Shown here piece by piece: positions 8,901 through 17,162 of a stretch of 64,000 bases of DNA. Every line of letters begins with the position of its first letter. The stretch's first letter is position 1. The stretch covers positions 124,001-188,000 of the forward strand of contig JAHFQM010000001.1 in NCBI GenBank assembly GCA_023266355.1. Direction: 5' to 3'. Made by a program: the position numbers and the translations under genes. This DNA comes from Aquabacterium sp. GTDB taxonomy: Bacteria; Pseudomonadota; Gammaproteobacteria; Burkholderiales; Burkholderiaceae_C. The notes under the pieces were generated by a model, which was given only the letters and a program-made list of their open reading frames with translations, had not been told where the DNA came from and searched no databases.

Positions 8901-10412
8901 CCCTGGTTGCGCGTGGACCTGCGCCGCGACACCCGCACCGAGGCCTCTCGCCTGCAGCGCGGCGTGGTCAACCTCGTGCAGCCCGGTCTGGGCGGCGCCA
9001 CGGCCTTGCAGCCTTTGCCGGCCAAGGGCATGGCGGTGCAGGTGGCCAGCGGCCCGCTGGACGTCGATGCCTGGCGCGAAGCCCTGACCACGGTGTTCGA
9101 CCTGGCGCCATCGCCTGCGCCGCGCGGTGGCAAGGTGGCGGCCCTGCGCACCGGCACGGGCACCGCGGCGCCGGCCGACACCAGCGCCGACGACAGCTAC
9201 GTGCCCGACACCATCGCCATCAGCAGCTCGGCGCTGAACTGGCGCCAGCGCACCCTCAAGGACATCTCGCTGACCGTGGCCCACCCGGGCCCCGGCATCT
9301 GGCGCGCCCAGGTCGAGTCTCCCCAGTTGGCCGGTCAGGTCGAGTGGCTGCCCGACCGCACGCCCGTGGCCGGTGGTGGGGCGGCCAGCCGCCTGGTCGC
9401 ACGCCTGTCGCGCCTGTCGGTGCCGCCCTCCGAGGCCCAGGCCCTGGCAGAACAGGCTTCGGCGCAGATGATGGGCAGCGAGGCCACCACCTTGCCTGCG
9501 CTCGACATCGTCATCGACCGCTTCGAATGGCGCGGCCTGAACCTGGGGCGCATCGAGGTCGAGGCCGTCAACCGCCAGGTGCCCGTGGCCAACGGCCCGG
9601 CCTTGCCCGAGTGGCGCATGACCCGCCTGCGCCTGAGCAATGCCGACGCCCAGCTCGATGCCACCGGCAACTGGACGGCGCTGGGCGCCCAGGCCACGGC
9701 CAACCTGGGTGCGGCCCAGCCTGCGGTGCCACGCAGCAAACCGCGCTCGGCCTTCGCTTTCACGCTGGACCTGCACAACAGCGGTGCCTTGCTGGCGCGC
9801 CTGGGCATGCCGCAAGCGGTCAAGGGCGGCAAGGGCACGCTCACCGGCCAGATCAGCTGGCTGGGCTCGCCGCTGGACCTCGACATCCGCAGCATGGGCG
9901 GCGACGTCAAGGTGCTGATCAACGAGGGGCAGTTCCTCAAGGCCGACCCCGGCATGGCCAAGCTGCTGGGCGTGCTCAGCCTGCAGGCCCTGCCGCGCCG
10001 CCTGGTGCTCGATTTCCGTGACCTCTTCCAGCAGGGCTTCGCCTTCGACAGCATCGACGGCGACGTCAAGATCGCCCAGGGCGTGGCCACCACCCGCAAC
10101 CTGCGCATGCGCGGCGTCCAGGCCATCGTGCTGATGGAGGGCCAGGCCGACCTGGTCAAGGAAACGCAGAACCTGCACGTCTTCGTGGTGCCCGAGATCA
10201 ACGCCGGCACCGCTTCGCTGGCCTATGCCGCCATCAACCCCGTGGTCGGGCTGGGCACCTTCCTGGCGCAGCTGCTGCTGCGCAAGCAGGTGTCCGAAGC
10301 GGCCACGCGCGAGTTCTGGGTCACCGGCCCCTGGGCCGACCCGCAGGTGAGCAAGGGCGGTGGCCCGCGCCCGGACGGCAGCCCCGAGCCTGCGCAAGGG
10401 TCTTCGCCCTGA
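5928..10412 (+). CDS. yhdP: YhdP family large envelope protein (DUF3971/AsmA-like)
   Basis: Giant inner-membrane-anchored periplasmic protein of the AsmA-like family. E. coli YhdP helps move phospholipids to the outer membrane. 1494 residues from ATG 5928, a little longer than enterobacterial homologs. One membrane helix is seen at about residues 38-60, then the DUF3971 part and a C-terminal AsmA-like section including the LGVLSLQALPRRLVLDFRDL region and a terminal LASVAYAAINP-like segment. Repetitive beta-rich sequence with many amphipathic strands fits a lipid groove. It is divergent from glnE (150 bp between). The same frame is open for 2.6 kb upstream across glnE, but that is antisense composition and not part of the gene. 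Confidence 0.92.
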   Translation: MSDKFSSPDDGAASPDPSATPRQPSARWLGRAGSGLFKAVAWGVGGLVMLMVVAWAVLLWAILPRVDGWRADLAQQATKALGLKVEIGQVRGRADGIWPTLALQDVRLLDADGRVALSLPEVEARLSLTTLSPQALLDGELRLDRLTLVRPALDIRRDAAGDIHIAGLKLPAASAPSGDGGGLDWVLSQSRIDIRQGTVRWSDDWMRAPTLALRDVDVKLRSRPSLRGRVHELDVAATPPEAFGQRFELHGAVSQPLWLVGRAPAEPQGLALASAAPVAWLEHAVDRAVFWARHWGVDSTRPSDWQTWSGQVAATFPRVDVQRLRQHVRLPIEVDSGHGALSASLALRSGRIDSVRLQTDLQAVRLRLAPDLQPLAFRHLSGEVSAANEDRKASLSYTRLAFTLDDGVSWPASSGSLSWQHPAWPQGWPASTWSDTLAGSLRADRLDLALLAALADRLPLAAQARARLAELSPHGVVEGLSWQWDGPAGAPTAYKLAGRVKGLGLAESPSEGRPGLSGADVSISATEAGGKAELQIQRGWLALPGVFEVPRLDLDELAAKVNWTVQPGRQPGEPSQWKVDVKQARFANADVAGQLEATWRTGTAPVTRLPGMLTLKGGFKRVEASRVWRYLPLMIGAPAREYVRLAIQGGRSEGATFEAEGELAEFPFKDDKGGRFRVKVPLRDVALDYAPAGLMGSDNAQLRWPPFTALDGDLVFEGQRLLIHRGRARLGTVASGKFELVNVEGRIDDLGDPDPLLKISGQGEGPLQDVLSYLSASPLSSRLGSVLTKAQGQGRGAMQLALDIPLNRSAETRLKGEVNLKDKDRATLKLGATIPPMTAVRGRITFTESLLNVSARTKVWGQEMAVEGQRNAEGLLRFSAQGSITAEALRQAEEYPFVARLAPRLSGEAPVTVSVSTGGKQPNGQPARTEVTVVSNLRGVAAALPVPLNKPAQAAWPFKLTYRLEDDEGHSDAVLVDLGNPQVAQMTSSTLPWLRVDLRRDTRTEASRLQRGVVNLVQPGLGGATALQPLPAKGMAVQVASGPLDVDAWREALTTVFDLAPSPAPRGGKVAALRTGTGTAAPADTSADDSYVPDTIAISSSALNWRQRTLKDISLTVAHPGPGIWRAQVESPQLAGQVEWLPDRTPVAGGGAASRLVARLSRLSVPPSEAQALAEQASAQMMGSEATTLPALDIVIDRFEWRGLNLGRIEVEAVNRQVPVANGPALPEWRMTRLRLSNADAQLDATGNWTALGAQATANLGAAQPAVPRSKPRSAFAFTLDLHNSGALLARLGMPQAVKGGKGTLTGQISWLGSPLDLDIRSMGGDVKVLINEGQFLKADPGMAKLLGVLSLQALPRRLVLDFRDLFQQGFAFDSIDGDVKIAQGVATTRNLRMRGVQAIVLMEGQADLVKETQNLHVFVVPEINAGTASLAYAAINPVVGLGTFLAQLLLRKQVSEAATREFWVTGPWADPQVSKGGGPRPDGSPEPAQGSSP

Positions 10413-10483
10413 CCGACAATGGGGCTCCTGCCCCCGCTACCGCTCCCACCCGACCCGTTTTGCCGCCCCGCTGCCGCCTTGCC

Positions 10484-11038
10484 ATGACGCTCACCCGCCG
10501 CCGCCTGCTCCAGTCCGCCCCCGCGCTGCCCGCTGCCATCGCCTTGGGCGGCTTGGGCGGCCTGGTCACGGCGCCGGCCTGGCTGAGCGCCTGTTCCAAC
10601 CAGGCCAGCAGCCAGCTGCCCGACCTGCCTTTCACACAGCTCGATGGCAGCGCGCACCGCACCGCCGAGTTCAAGGGCCGGGTCGCCATCGTCAATTTCT
10701 GGGCCACCAGCTGCACCACCTGCGTCAAAGAGATGCCCCAGATGGTCGAGACCCACCGCCGCTTCGCGGCCCAGGGCCTCGAATTCCTCGCGGTGGCCAT
10801 GTCCTACGACCCGCCGGCCTACGTCATGCAGTTCGCCCAGACCCGCCAGTTGCCCTTCCGCGTGGCCATCGACCACGACGGCAGCATCGCCAAGGGTTTC
10901 GGCGATGTGCAGCTCACGCCCACGACCTTCGTCATCGACCGCCGCGGGCAGATCGCCAAGCGCTACATCGGCGAGCCTGACTTCGCGGCCCTGCATGAGC
11001 TGCTGGCGAAGCTGTTGGCGGCGCCCGCATCGGCCTGA
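10484..11038 (+). CDS. TlpA/ResA-like thioredoxin-fold lipoprotein
   Basis: Periplasmic thiol-disulfide oxidoreductase anchored as a lipoprotein. 184 residues from ATG 10484. The N-terminus has RRRLLQ followed by a long hydrophobic stretch and the lipobox LSAC (Cys37), so it may be a Tat-exported lipoprotein. The catalytic motif is WATSCTTC with Cys77 and Cys80, in the usual NFWATxCxxC setting, and a cis-Pro loop (TPTTFVID) follows. Such proteins reduce apocytochrome c or deliver electrons to other periplasmic thiols. The gene follows yhdP by 71 bp and precedes a second lipoprotein gene by 8 bp. Confidence 0.88.
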   Translation: MTLTRRRLLQSAPALPAAIALGGLGGLVTAPAWLSACSNQASSQLPDLPFTQLDGSAHRTAEFKGRVAIVNFWATSCTTCVKEMPQMVETHRRFAAQGLEFLAVAMSYDPPAYVMQFAQTRQLPFRVAIDHDGSIAKGFGDVQLTPTTFVIDRRGQIAKRYIGEPDFAALHELLAKLLAAPASA

Positions 11039-11046
11039 GGGCCACG

Positions 11047-11742
11047 ATGGTCCGCACCGCCTGGATCGCCATGCCCACGAACCTGATCCCACCGGTCCGG
11101 CCCCACCGCTGGCTGGCGCTGTGCGCCGTGGGGCTCTCGGCCTGCGCCCCGGCCCTGAACTGGCGCGAGGTGCGCCCGGCCGACGCCGAGGGCCTGCTCG
11201 CCACCTTCCCGTGCAAGCCGCAGGAAGCGCAGCGCCAGATCCCCTTGCCCGGCCTGCCCGACCTCGTCACCGTCCACCTGCTGAGCTGCGAGGCCGAAGG
11301 CAGCCGTTGGGCCCTGAGCCACCTGCGCGTGTCAGACGCCAGCCTGGTGCCCGTGGCCCTGCGCGCGCTGGCGGCCGCCACCCGGGGCAACCTGGAGACG
11401 GCATCGCGCGAGGCGGCGCGGCAAACACAGGCCGCCGGGGCCGTCTCTGGCGAAGCGGTGCCGCATCCCCTGGCCCAGTCGGCCGTGCGTGCCAGCGAGC
11501 TGGCGCCCGTCGCCGTGCCCCGCATGACGCCCCAGCCGGACTCCCGCGCCTGGCGTTTCGAGGCCCGGCGCCCGGGGGAAGGCGGTGGCCCGAGCGTGCC
11601 ACTGACCGTCACGGCGTCGCATTTTTCCCACGGCCTCACGGTCTTCCAGGCCTCGGTCTGGCAGTCCGGCGAGGCCGCAAGTGCGCATTCCGGGCGGGAA
11701 GGGGTCACCACCTTCCTGCGGGGCTTTCACTTTCCCGGCTGA
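11047..11742 (+). CDS. Hypothetical lipoprotein
   Basis: I do not recognise a family. 231 residues. A positively charged N-terminus and hydrophobic stretch end in LSAC with Cys33, a lipoprotein signal. The mature part contains one conserved-looking FPCKP motif early on and an Ala/Arg-rich middle. The start at ATG 11047 has a GAGGG ribosome binding site at a good distance. An in-frame ATG at 11071 is possible. It lies 8 bp after the thioredoxin-like gene and 21 bp before the PTS gene, so it probably belongs to the same transcript. Confidence 0.65.
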   Translation: MVRTAWIAMPTNLIPPVRPHRWLALCAVGLSACAPALNWREVRPADAEGLLATFPCKPQEAQRQIPLPGLPDLVTVHLLSCEAEGSRWALSHLRVSDASLVPVALRALAAATRGNLETASREAARQTQAAGAVSGEAVPHPLAQSAVRASELAPVAVPRMTPQPDSRAWRFEARRPGEGGGPSVPLTVTASHFSHGLTVFQASVWQSGEAASAHSGREGVTTFLRGFHFPG

Positions 11743-11763
11743 GGCGCCGATAATCGCGCACCT

Positions 11764-12222
11764 ATGTCCGGCCTCATCATCATCGCGCACGCACCGCTGG
11801 CTTCCGCCCTGAAAATGGCCGCCCAGCATTGCTTCCCGGAGGCCGCCGCCAGCCTGCAGGCGCTGGACGTGCACGCCCAGCAGACGCCCGAAGAGCTCGA
11901 AGCGCAGGCCCGCATCATGCTGGAGACCGCCCGCAGCGGTGACAGCCGCGGCGAAGTGCTCATCCTCACCGACGTGTTTGGCGCCACGCCTTGCAACACC
12001 GTGCAGCGCCTGGCCGATGGCGTGCACGCCAAGGTCGTCACCGGCGTCAACCTGCCCATGCTGTGGCGCGCGCTGAACTACTCCTCCGAAACGCTGGACA
12101 TCCTCATCACCCGGGCGGTGGCGGGGGGCGTCCAGGGCGTCATGCAGATCGCCGCCAGCCGGCCGCAAAACCAGGTCAGCCAGCCCACCCATGATCAAGA
12201 CCACCGTCACCATCAGCAATAA
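11764..12222 (+). CDS. PTS EIIA component, mannose/fructose (EIIA-Man) type
   Basis: Cytoplasmic phosphocarrier of the EIIA-Man fold, 152 residues. The active His9 sits in the IIIAHAPLA motif after the first strand, and the second conserved part is LILTDVFGATPCN. No EIIB, EIIC or EIID genes are nearby. In beta-proteobacteria such orphan EIIA-HPr sets are regulatory and do not transport sugar. The C-terminal tail is His/Gln rich (HDQDHRHHQQ) and arises where the frame overlaps the next gene by 32 bp, so translation of the two is likely coupled. Confidence 0.93.
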   Translation: MSGLIIIAHAPLASALKMAAQHCFPEAAASLQALDVHAQQTPEELEAQARIMLETARSGDSRGEVLILTDVFGATPCNTVQRLADGVHAKVVTGVNLPMLWRALNYSSETLDILITRAVAGGVQGVMQIAASRPQNQVSQPTHDQDHRHHQQ

Positions 12223-12460
12223 GCTGGGCCTGCACGCCCGTGCCTCGGCCAAGCTCACCAAACTCGCCAGCGGCTTTCCCTGCCAGGTGCACATGAGTCG
12301 GAACGACCGCCGCGTCAATGCCAAAAGCATCATGGGCGTGATGATGCTGGCCGCCGGCCTGGGCAGCAGCGTCGAGCTGGAATGCGAGGGCGAGCGCGAA
12401 GACGACGCCATGAAGGCCCTGGTGGCCCTCATCAACGACAAGTTCGGCGAAGGCGAGTGA
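12191..12460 (+). CDS. ptsH: Phosphocarrier protein HPr
   Basis: Small PTS phosphocarrier, 89 residues. The phospho-accepting His15 lies in NKLGLHARAS, and the regulatory Ser46 region reads NAKSIMGVMML, as in HPr proteins that can be phosphorylated by HPr kinase. It overlaps the EIIA gene by 32 bp. The usual third partner, ptsI (enzyme I), is not found downstream in this window. The next gene, 240 bp away, is an unrelated outer-membrane protein. HPr is nevertheless complete and has no odd residues. Confidence 0.96.
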   Translation: MIKTTVTISNKLGLHARASAKLTKLASGFPCQVHMSRNDRRVNAKSIMGVMMLAAGLGSSVELECEGEREDDAMKALVALINDKFGEGE

Positions 12461-12466
12461 ACCTGC

Positions 12467-12496
12467 GCCGCCACCCCGCAGCGGGGCGGTGGCGGC
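12467..12496. terminator. GC-rich hairpin after ptsH, possible terminator
   Basis: Just after the ptsH stop the arms GCCGCCACCCCGC and GCGGGGCGGTGGCGGC can pair around a very short loop with a small bulge. There is no U-run after it, so it may be a pause or attenuator and not a classic intrinsic terminator. The remaining 200 bases to the next gene show nothing else I can name. Confidence 0.35.
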
Positions 12497-12699
12497 ACTT
12501 CCGGGCAATCACCCCCTTCATTTGGGCGTGAAACGCGGTCATCTTCCTCAAAAAGTGCGGCGTTTGTCGTGAACTGGCCACAGCGCGCCACCGCGGCTTG
12601 CGCGAAATTGGCACAGTCTGACCCCAAGGTTGCCGGGCACGGTGCGCGATGAGCGTTGGATGTGCATCAAGGCGATCGCCACGCATCCAGGAGTCCACG

Positions 12700-13851
12700 A
12701 TGTCCCACCCGCGCCTTTCCCTGCAACCCGCCCTGCGCCCCCAGCCCCTCCGCGCCTTGACGCTGGCGGCTTCTGCCGTGGTGCTGACCTTGGTTGCCCA
12801 CCACGCCGGAGCGGCCGAAAACGGGCTGCAGCGCTACTCCCCTGGCGTGGGCGGCAGCGACATGACCGCGCCGCTGGTGCCGGGCTGGTACGTGCAGGCG
12901 CCCCTGGTGGCCTACCACGCCAACAAGATCAAGGGCAACGACGGCAAGCAGGCGACGAGTTCCACGCCGGTGGGCGAGCAAACCCTGCCTGGCCCCGTCA
13001 CCGTGCCTGCACAACCTGGCATGCGCTCGAACATCGGCATCGATGCCGACACCTACGCGCTGCTGCCCCGCATCACCTACCTGAGCGCCCGCCGCGTGCT
13101 GGGCGCCAACGTCGGCTTCACGGCGATGCTGCCCGTGATGAACCGCCGCGCCAATTTCACGGCTGCGCCCAACTTCGCCGGCACGCCGTATGCGTCGCTG
13201 CCATCGTCCGTTCAGAACCTGGTCACGTCCGGCATCAATGCCCGCATCGATGCCACCCAGGACGGCGACCAGACCGGTCTGGGTGACCTGGAAGTCTCGC
13301 CCGTGCTGCACTGGGAAATCGGCGATCACCAGGCCGTCACCTTCGCGCCCACGGTCGTGCTGCCCACCGGCAACTACAACGTCAGCCGCCGCGTGAACAC
13401 GGGTTACGGCAACTTCTACACCTTCCGCCCGTCGGTGCAGTACAGCTTCGTGGGCGATGGCTGGGACGTGGGCGCCCGCACGGTGTTCTCGTTCAACACC
13501 CGCAACAAGGACAACGGTTACTACTCGGGCAACATGTTCAATCTCGACTGGCAGGCCATGGCTTTTGTCAGCGACGACTGGCGTGTGGGCCTGCAGGGCT
13601 ATTTTGTGCGCCAGCTCTCGCGCGACACGCAGAACCTGAGCGGCTTCTCGTCCACCGAGATCACCGAGCGCAACCTGCGCAAGGAAATCACCTCGGGCAA
13701 CAAGAGCAGCGTGAACGCCATCGGTCCGGCCGTGGGCTGGCTGATGAATGGCGGCGAGATGATGGTCGAGGGCAAGTTCCTGCGCGAATTCAGTGCCCGC
13801 AACCGCACGGAAGGTCAGGCCTTCTGGCTGACCGTGTCCAAGCCCCTGTGA
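12700..13851 (+). CDS. Outer-membrane protein of the phenol MetA-pathway/SphA transporter-like family
   Basis: Predicted outer-membrane beta-barrel, 383 residues from ATG 12700, which has an AGGAG ribosome binding site 8 bp before it. A signal peptide with hydrophobic core ends near HAGAAENG (residue 37). The mature part shows alternating beta-strand patterns, the GLGDLEVSPVLHW motif and a C-terminus ending in aromatic/hydrophobic residues before SKPL. Family members are often found with aromatic or alkane degradation genes, but none are adjacent here. It is followed by a chalcone-isomerase-fold gene 31 bp later. The substrate is unknown. Confidence 0.75.
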   Translation: MSHPRLSLQPALRPQPLRALTLAASAVVLTLVAHHAGAAENGLQRYSPGVGGSDMTAPLVPGWYVQAPLVAYHANKIKGNDGKQATSSTPVGEQTLPGPVTVPAQPGMRSNIGIDADTYALLPRITYLSARRVLGANVGFTAMLPVMNRRANFTAAPNFAGTPYASLPSSVQNLVTSGINARIDATQDGDQTGLGDLEVSPVLHWEIGDHQAVTFAPTVVLPTGNYNVSRRVNTGYGNFYTFRPSVQYSFVGDGWDVGARTVFSFNTRNKDNGYYSGNMFNLDWQAMAFVSDDWRVGLQGYFVRQLSRDTQNLSGFSSTEITERNLRKEITSGNKSSVNAIGPAVGWLMNGGEMMVEGKFLREFSARNRTEGQAFWLTVSKPL

Positions 13852-13882
13852 TGTCGCTGCCACGGTGGCAGGAGGTTTGAAG

Positions 13883-14563
13883 ATGTTGGACAAGCCTGAT
13901 CAAGACCTGCTGGGTTCGCCCATGTCGGCTGTCAGCCGGCGCGATGTGCTGGGCGTGGCGGCCGCTTCGGCGCTGCTGCCTTGGGCTTCGACCGCCCAGG
14001 CGGCGCCGCCCGCGGTGGAGCTCGAAGGGGTGGAGTTACCAGAGACCACGACGGCTTACGGCCAGAAGCTGGTGCTCAATGGGGCCGGGGTGCGCAAGCG
14101 CGGCTATTTCAAGGCCGACGTCACGGCCCTGTACCTGCCTGAGAAGCGCACCACGCCGGACGCCATCTACAAGCTCAACGGCATCCGCCGCATCCAGCTC
14201 AACATCCTGCGCGAGTTCACCTCGTCCACCATCACGCGCATCTTCCTGGCCGACTTCAAACAGTCCGCCACCGAGGAAGAGTTCAAGCGCCTGATCGGCC
14301 CGATCGGTCTGATCGGTGCGGCCTATGCCAACGTCAAGCGGGTCAGCAAGGGCGATGTCGTCAACCTCGACTGGGTGCCGGGCGTGGGCTGGATGGCCAC
14401 GCACAACGGCAAGGCCCTGACGGGCGATGGCGGCGCGACGCTGTCCATCAACGACGAGCTGGCCTACCAAGTCTATTTGCGCATGTACATCGGGCAGAAC
14501 GCCCCGGAGGAGTTGCGCAATGGCCTGCTGGGCCTGACCCGGCTGCCACGCGCCGGCGAGTGA
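13883..14563 (+). CDS. Chalcone isomerase-like domain protein (exported)
   Basis: Predicted periplasmic protein with the bacterial chalcone-isomerase-like fold, 226 residues. ATG 13883 has a near-perfect AGGAGG site upstream and is preferred over an earlier GTG. The N-terminus carries SRRDVLG followed by a hydrophobic stretch ending in STAQA, which looks like a Tat signal. The family core is seen in LNGAGVRKRGYFKADVTALY and ADFKQSATEEEF. Bacterial members are not known to isomerise chalcones. Some bind heme or fatty acids. It probably shares a transcript with the preceding outer-membrane gene. Confidence 0.78.
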   Translation: MLDKPDQDLLGSPMSAVSRRDVLGVAAASALLPWASTAQAAPPAVELEGVELPETTTAYGQKLVLNGAGVRKRGYFKADVTALYLPEKRTTPDAIYKLNGIRRIQLNILREFTSSTITRIFLADFKQSATEEEFKRLIGPIGLIGAAYANVKRVSKGDVVNLDWVPGVGWMATHNGKALTGDGGATLSINDELAYQVYLRMYIGQNAPEELRNGLLGLTRLPRAGE

Positions 14564-14605
14564 GCGCTGTCCGCCCCTGTCCGCCCAGGGCGGCGGCTCG
14601 GCGTT

Positions 14606-16510
14606 TCAGGGCCGCGGGTAGTGGGCTTCCAGCATCGGTGGCAAGGGCGCGTCCAGCAGGCGCGCCATCAACCTCAGCGCGTCCGCGCTGGCGTCTGAGA
14701 GCACCCCTTGCGGGCTGTGGTTGAAGGCCTCTTCCACCCAGGCCTTGAGCAGCTGCGGGCGCAGCATCCACGAGAGCTCCTGCATGGCCGACAGGGCGTG
14801 GGCCAGGGCGTCGGCGTCGGGCATTTGCTGGTCGGCCGCGGGCTGGTGCAGTGCGCCGCAGCGCTTCATCACGGCAGCGAACCAGGCGGTGTTCGCCGCA
14901 GGGAGTTCTGCCCCCACCGAGTCGCACGGGACGAGCCGCGCCAGGTAGGCGGCCAACGCGGCAGCATGGTGGCGTTGTTCGGCGTCGAGCTCGTTCAGCG
15001 CCTGGCCCTGGGTGGTGATGGGCCGCAGGATCTGCCCTGGCGTGGGGCGGTGCTCGCCCACGCGGTGGCGCAGGGCCAGCCACCAGAGGCGGTCGCGCGG
15101 GCTGACCTTGCCATCGGCGCGCAGCAGGTCGCGGGCGTGCTCGACCAGGGTGCGGCGCTGCTCGATGGGCGCCTCGCGCACCAGTTCCGTCACGCGCTCG
15201 AACTCCGGCACATGCCGCACGGGCAGCAGCACGGCGACATCGTCCAGGATGCGTTCGCTTTGGTGGACACCCTCGGCCAGCTGGCGCCAGAGCTTGCACT
15301 CACGGCCGTTGTGGGGGTCCATCATCAGGGCCAGCACCAGCAGGCGCAGCTCGGTGGGGCCGCCCAACAGGCGGAGGCGTTCCAGGGCCTCGCGGTCGGC
15401 CGCGAGTTGCTGGCGGCGCACTTCGCCGGGCGAGAGGCTGGCCTGCGCGGCAAAGGGCGTGGCGGCGGCCAGGGCGCCTTCGGGCATGGGCGATGCCAAT
15501 GCGGCCCGGCGTGGCTCGGTGGCTTCCAGGCGGATGAGGGGGGCGGGCAGCGGCGACAGGGCCGAGCCGCAGATGCGGCGGATGCGCTCCGGCAAGGGCG
15601 GGTGCGTGGCCAGCCAGGGGCTGCTGCCGGTGTTGTGCAGCAGCAGGGCCGAGACCATGTCGGCCGCCGGATGCCGCATGCGGCCGGCCAGCACTTCCTG
15701 GTCGTACCAGACCTTGCGCAGCACGCCGCCCAGGCCGTCGCGCGTGCGGGTGAACTGCACGGCGCAGGCATCGGCCAGGAACTCGCGCTGGCGCGTGACC
15801 GCGGCCTGCAGCAGGCGCCCGGCCAGCCAGCCCAGCCAGCCCACGCCGGCAAACACCACGCCGGCCAGCCAGCGCAGCGGGTTGACTTGGCCGGTGTCGT
15901 CGGTGGCCATCAGGCTCTGGCCCCAGCCATGCACCAGCGACAGGCCCCACACCAGGGCCAGCATGCGCATGGTCAGGGGCAGGTCGTCTTCCTGCAGGTG
16001 GCCGAACTCGTGGGCGACCAGGCCCTGCAGCTCGGCGCGTTGCAGCCGCTCCAGCGCGCCACGGGTCACGCACAGCACGGTGTCTTGCGGGCCCCAGCCG
16101 GCCACGAAGGCGTTGATGGCGTCTTCCCGGGGCAGCACGAAGACCTGCGGCACTGGCTGGCCGCTGGCGATCGCCATCTCGTCCACCACATTGAGCAGGC
16201 GCCGCGACAGCGCATCGCCATCGTCCTGCACGGGTTGGCCGCCCAGCCAGCGGGCCACGCGCGGGCCACCGCCAGACTTCAGCCGCTGCGATTCGACCCA
16301 GCAGCCGCCCAGCACGAACAGCATCACCACCGCGGTGTTGGCCTCGAAAAACAGGGCCGGGAAGCCCTGGCCGAACGGCGTCAGCAGGCGCCAGGCCAGT
16401 GCCAGGAAGAGGTTGATGAAGGCGGTGAGCGCCAGCAACAGCAGGGCAAAGCAAGCGAACAGGCGGACGGTACGGGCCTGGGCCTGTTGCTGGTGCTCGC
16501 GGAACTGCAT
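14606..16510 (-). CDS. M48 family zinc metalloprotease (HtpX-like)
   Basis: Inner-membrane zinc protease of 634 residues, twice the length of HtpX. Two membrane helices at about residues 18-40 and 56-72 precede the catalytic motif HEFGH at 167-171, with the third zinc ligand in REFLADACAV near 235. A further hydrophobic pair lies between. The C-terminal 300 residues are helical and unlike HtpX, and may be a regulatory extension. ATG 16510 is chosen since upstream sequence in this frame is antisense-like. It lies 16 bp after lemA, a pairing common in bacteria, where LemA and an M48 protease are thought to work together in envelope quality control. Confidence 0.9.
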   Translation of the reverse strand: MQFREHQQQAQARTVRLFACFALLLLALTAFINLFLALAWRLLTPFGQGFPALFFEANTAVVMLFVLGGCWVESQRLKSGGGPRVARWLGGQPVQDDGDALSRRLLNVVDEMAIASGQPVPQVFVLPREDAINAFVAGWGPQDTVLCVTRGALERLQRAELQGLVAHEFGHLQEDDLPLTMRMLALVWGLSLVHGWGQSLMATDDTGQVNPLRWLAGVVFAGVGWLGWLAGRLLQAAVTRQREFLADACAVQFTRTRDGLGGVLRKVWYDQEVLAGRMRHPAADMVSALLLHNTGSSPWLATHPPLPERIRRICGSALSPLPAPLIRLEATEPRRAALASPMPEGALAAATPFAAQASLSPGEVRRQQLAADREALERLRLLGGPTELRLLVLALMMDPHNGRECKLWRQLAEGVHQSERILDDVAVLLPVRHVPEFERVTELVREAPIEQRRTLVEHARDLLRADGKVSPRDRLWWLALRHRVGEHRPTPGQILRPITTQGQALNELDAEQRHHAAALAAYLARLVPCDSVGAELPAANTAWFAAVMKRCGALHQPAADQQMPDADALAHALSAMQELSWMLRPQLLKAWVEEAFNHSPQGVLSDASADALRLMARLLDAPLPPMLEAHYPRP

Positions 16511-16526
16511 GGCGAGGGTCCAGGGC

Positions 16527-17120
16527 TCAGAAGCTGACTTTGACCGGCTCGCGCTCGGCCTCGGACGAGGTCGATTGCAGCATGGCGGCGTGCTTGAAGC
16601 CGAACAGCCCGGAGACGATGCGCGTGGGGAAGGCCTCGGCGGCGTTGTTGTAGAGCAGGCTGGCGTCGTTGAAGTACTGGCGCGAGAACGCCACCTTGTT
16701 TTCGGTGTGCGTGAGCTCTTCGGACAGGTCGCGCATCTGCGCATCGGCCTTCAGCTCGGGGTAGGACTCGGCCACGGCCTGGAAGCGGCCCAGCGCGCTG
16801 GCCAGCGACGATTCGGCCATGGTCAGGCTCTTGATGGCACCCGATTCCAGCGGCTTGCTGCGCGCCAGGTCGTTGGCGGCCATGGCCTGTGCGCGCGCGG
16901 CCGTGACGCGCTCCAGCGTGTCACGTTCGTGTTCCATGTACTTGCGCGCCACCTCCACGAGGTTGGGGATCAGGTCGTGACGGCGCTTGAGCTGCACGTC
17001 GATCAGGGCGAAGGCGTTGGCGATGTCGTTGCGCAGGCGCACGAGGCGGTTGTAGGCGCCGGTGGCCCAGACCACCGTGAAAGCGACGGCGCCCAGCAAC
17101 AGCAGCATGGTGGTGTCCAA
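16527..17120 (-). CDS. lemA: LemA family protein
   Basis: Membrane-anchored helical protein, 197 residues. One N-terminal helix (residues 4-22) is followed by the family core YNRLVRLRNDIANAFALIDVQLKRRHDLIPNL in its usual place, of which the RRHDLIPNLV part is the signature. The long amphipathic helices that follow and the FPTRIVSGLFGF motif complete the fold. It is the first gene of a two-gene unit with the M48 protease. The function is not known at the molecular level. Confidence 0.93.
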   Translation of the reverse strand: MDTTMLLLLGAVAFTVVWATGAYNRLVRLRNDIANAFALIDVQLKRRHDLIPNLVEVARKYMEHERDTLERVTAARAQAMAANDLARSKPLESGAIKSLTMAESSLASALGRFQAVAESYPELKADAQMRDLSEELTHTENKVAFSRQYFNDASLLYNNAAEAFPTRIVSGLFGFKHAAMLQSTSSEAEREPVKVSF

Positions 17121-17162
17121 AGGTGTCTCCCGGAAGTTTTTTGTGCAGATCAGGCTATTTTT

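Noticed and set aside
7341..10397. 1018-codon minus-strand open frame opposite yhdP
   Set aside because: Antisense shadow of yhdP in high-GC DNA with His/Gln/Gly-rich composition and no recognisable domain.
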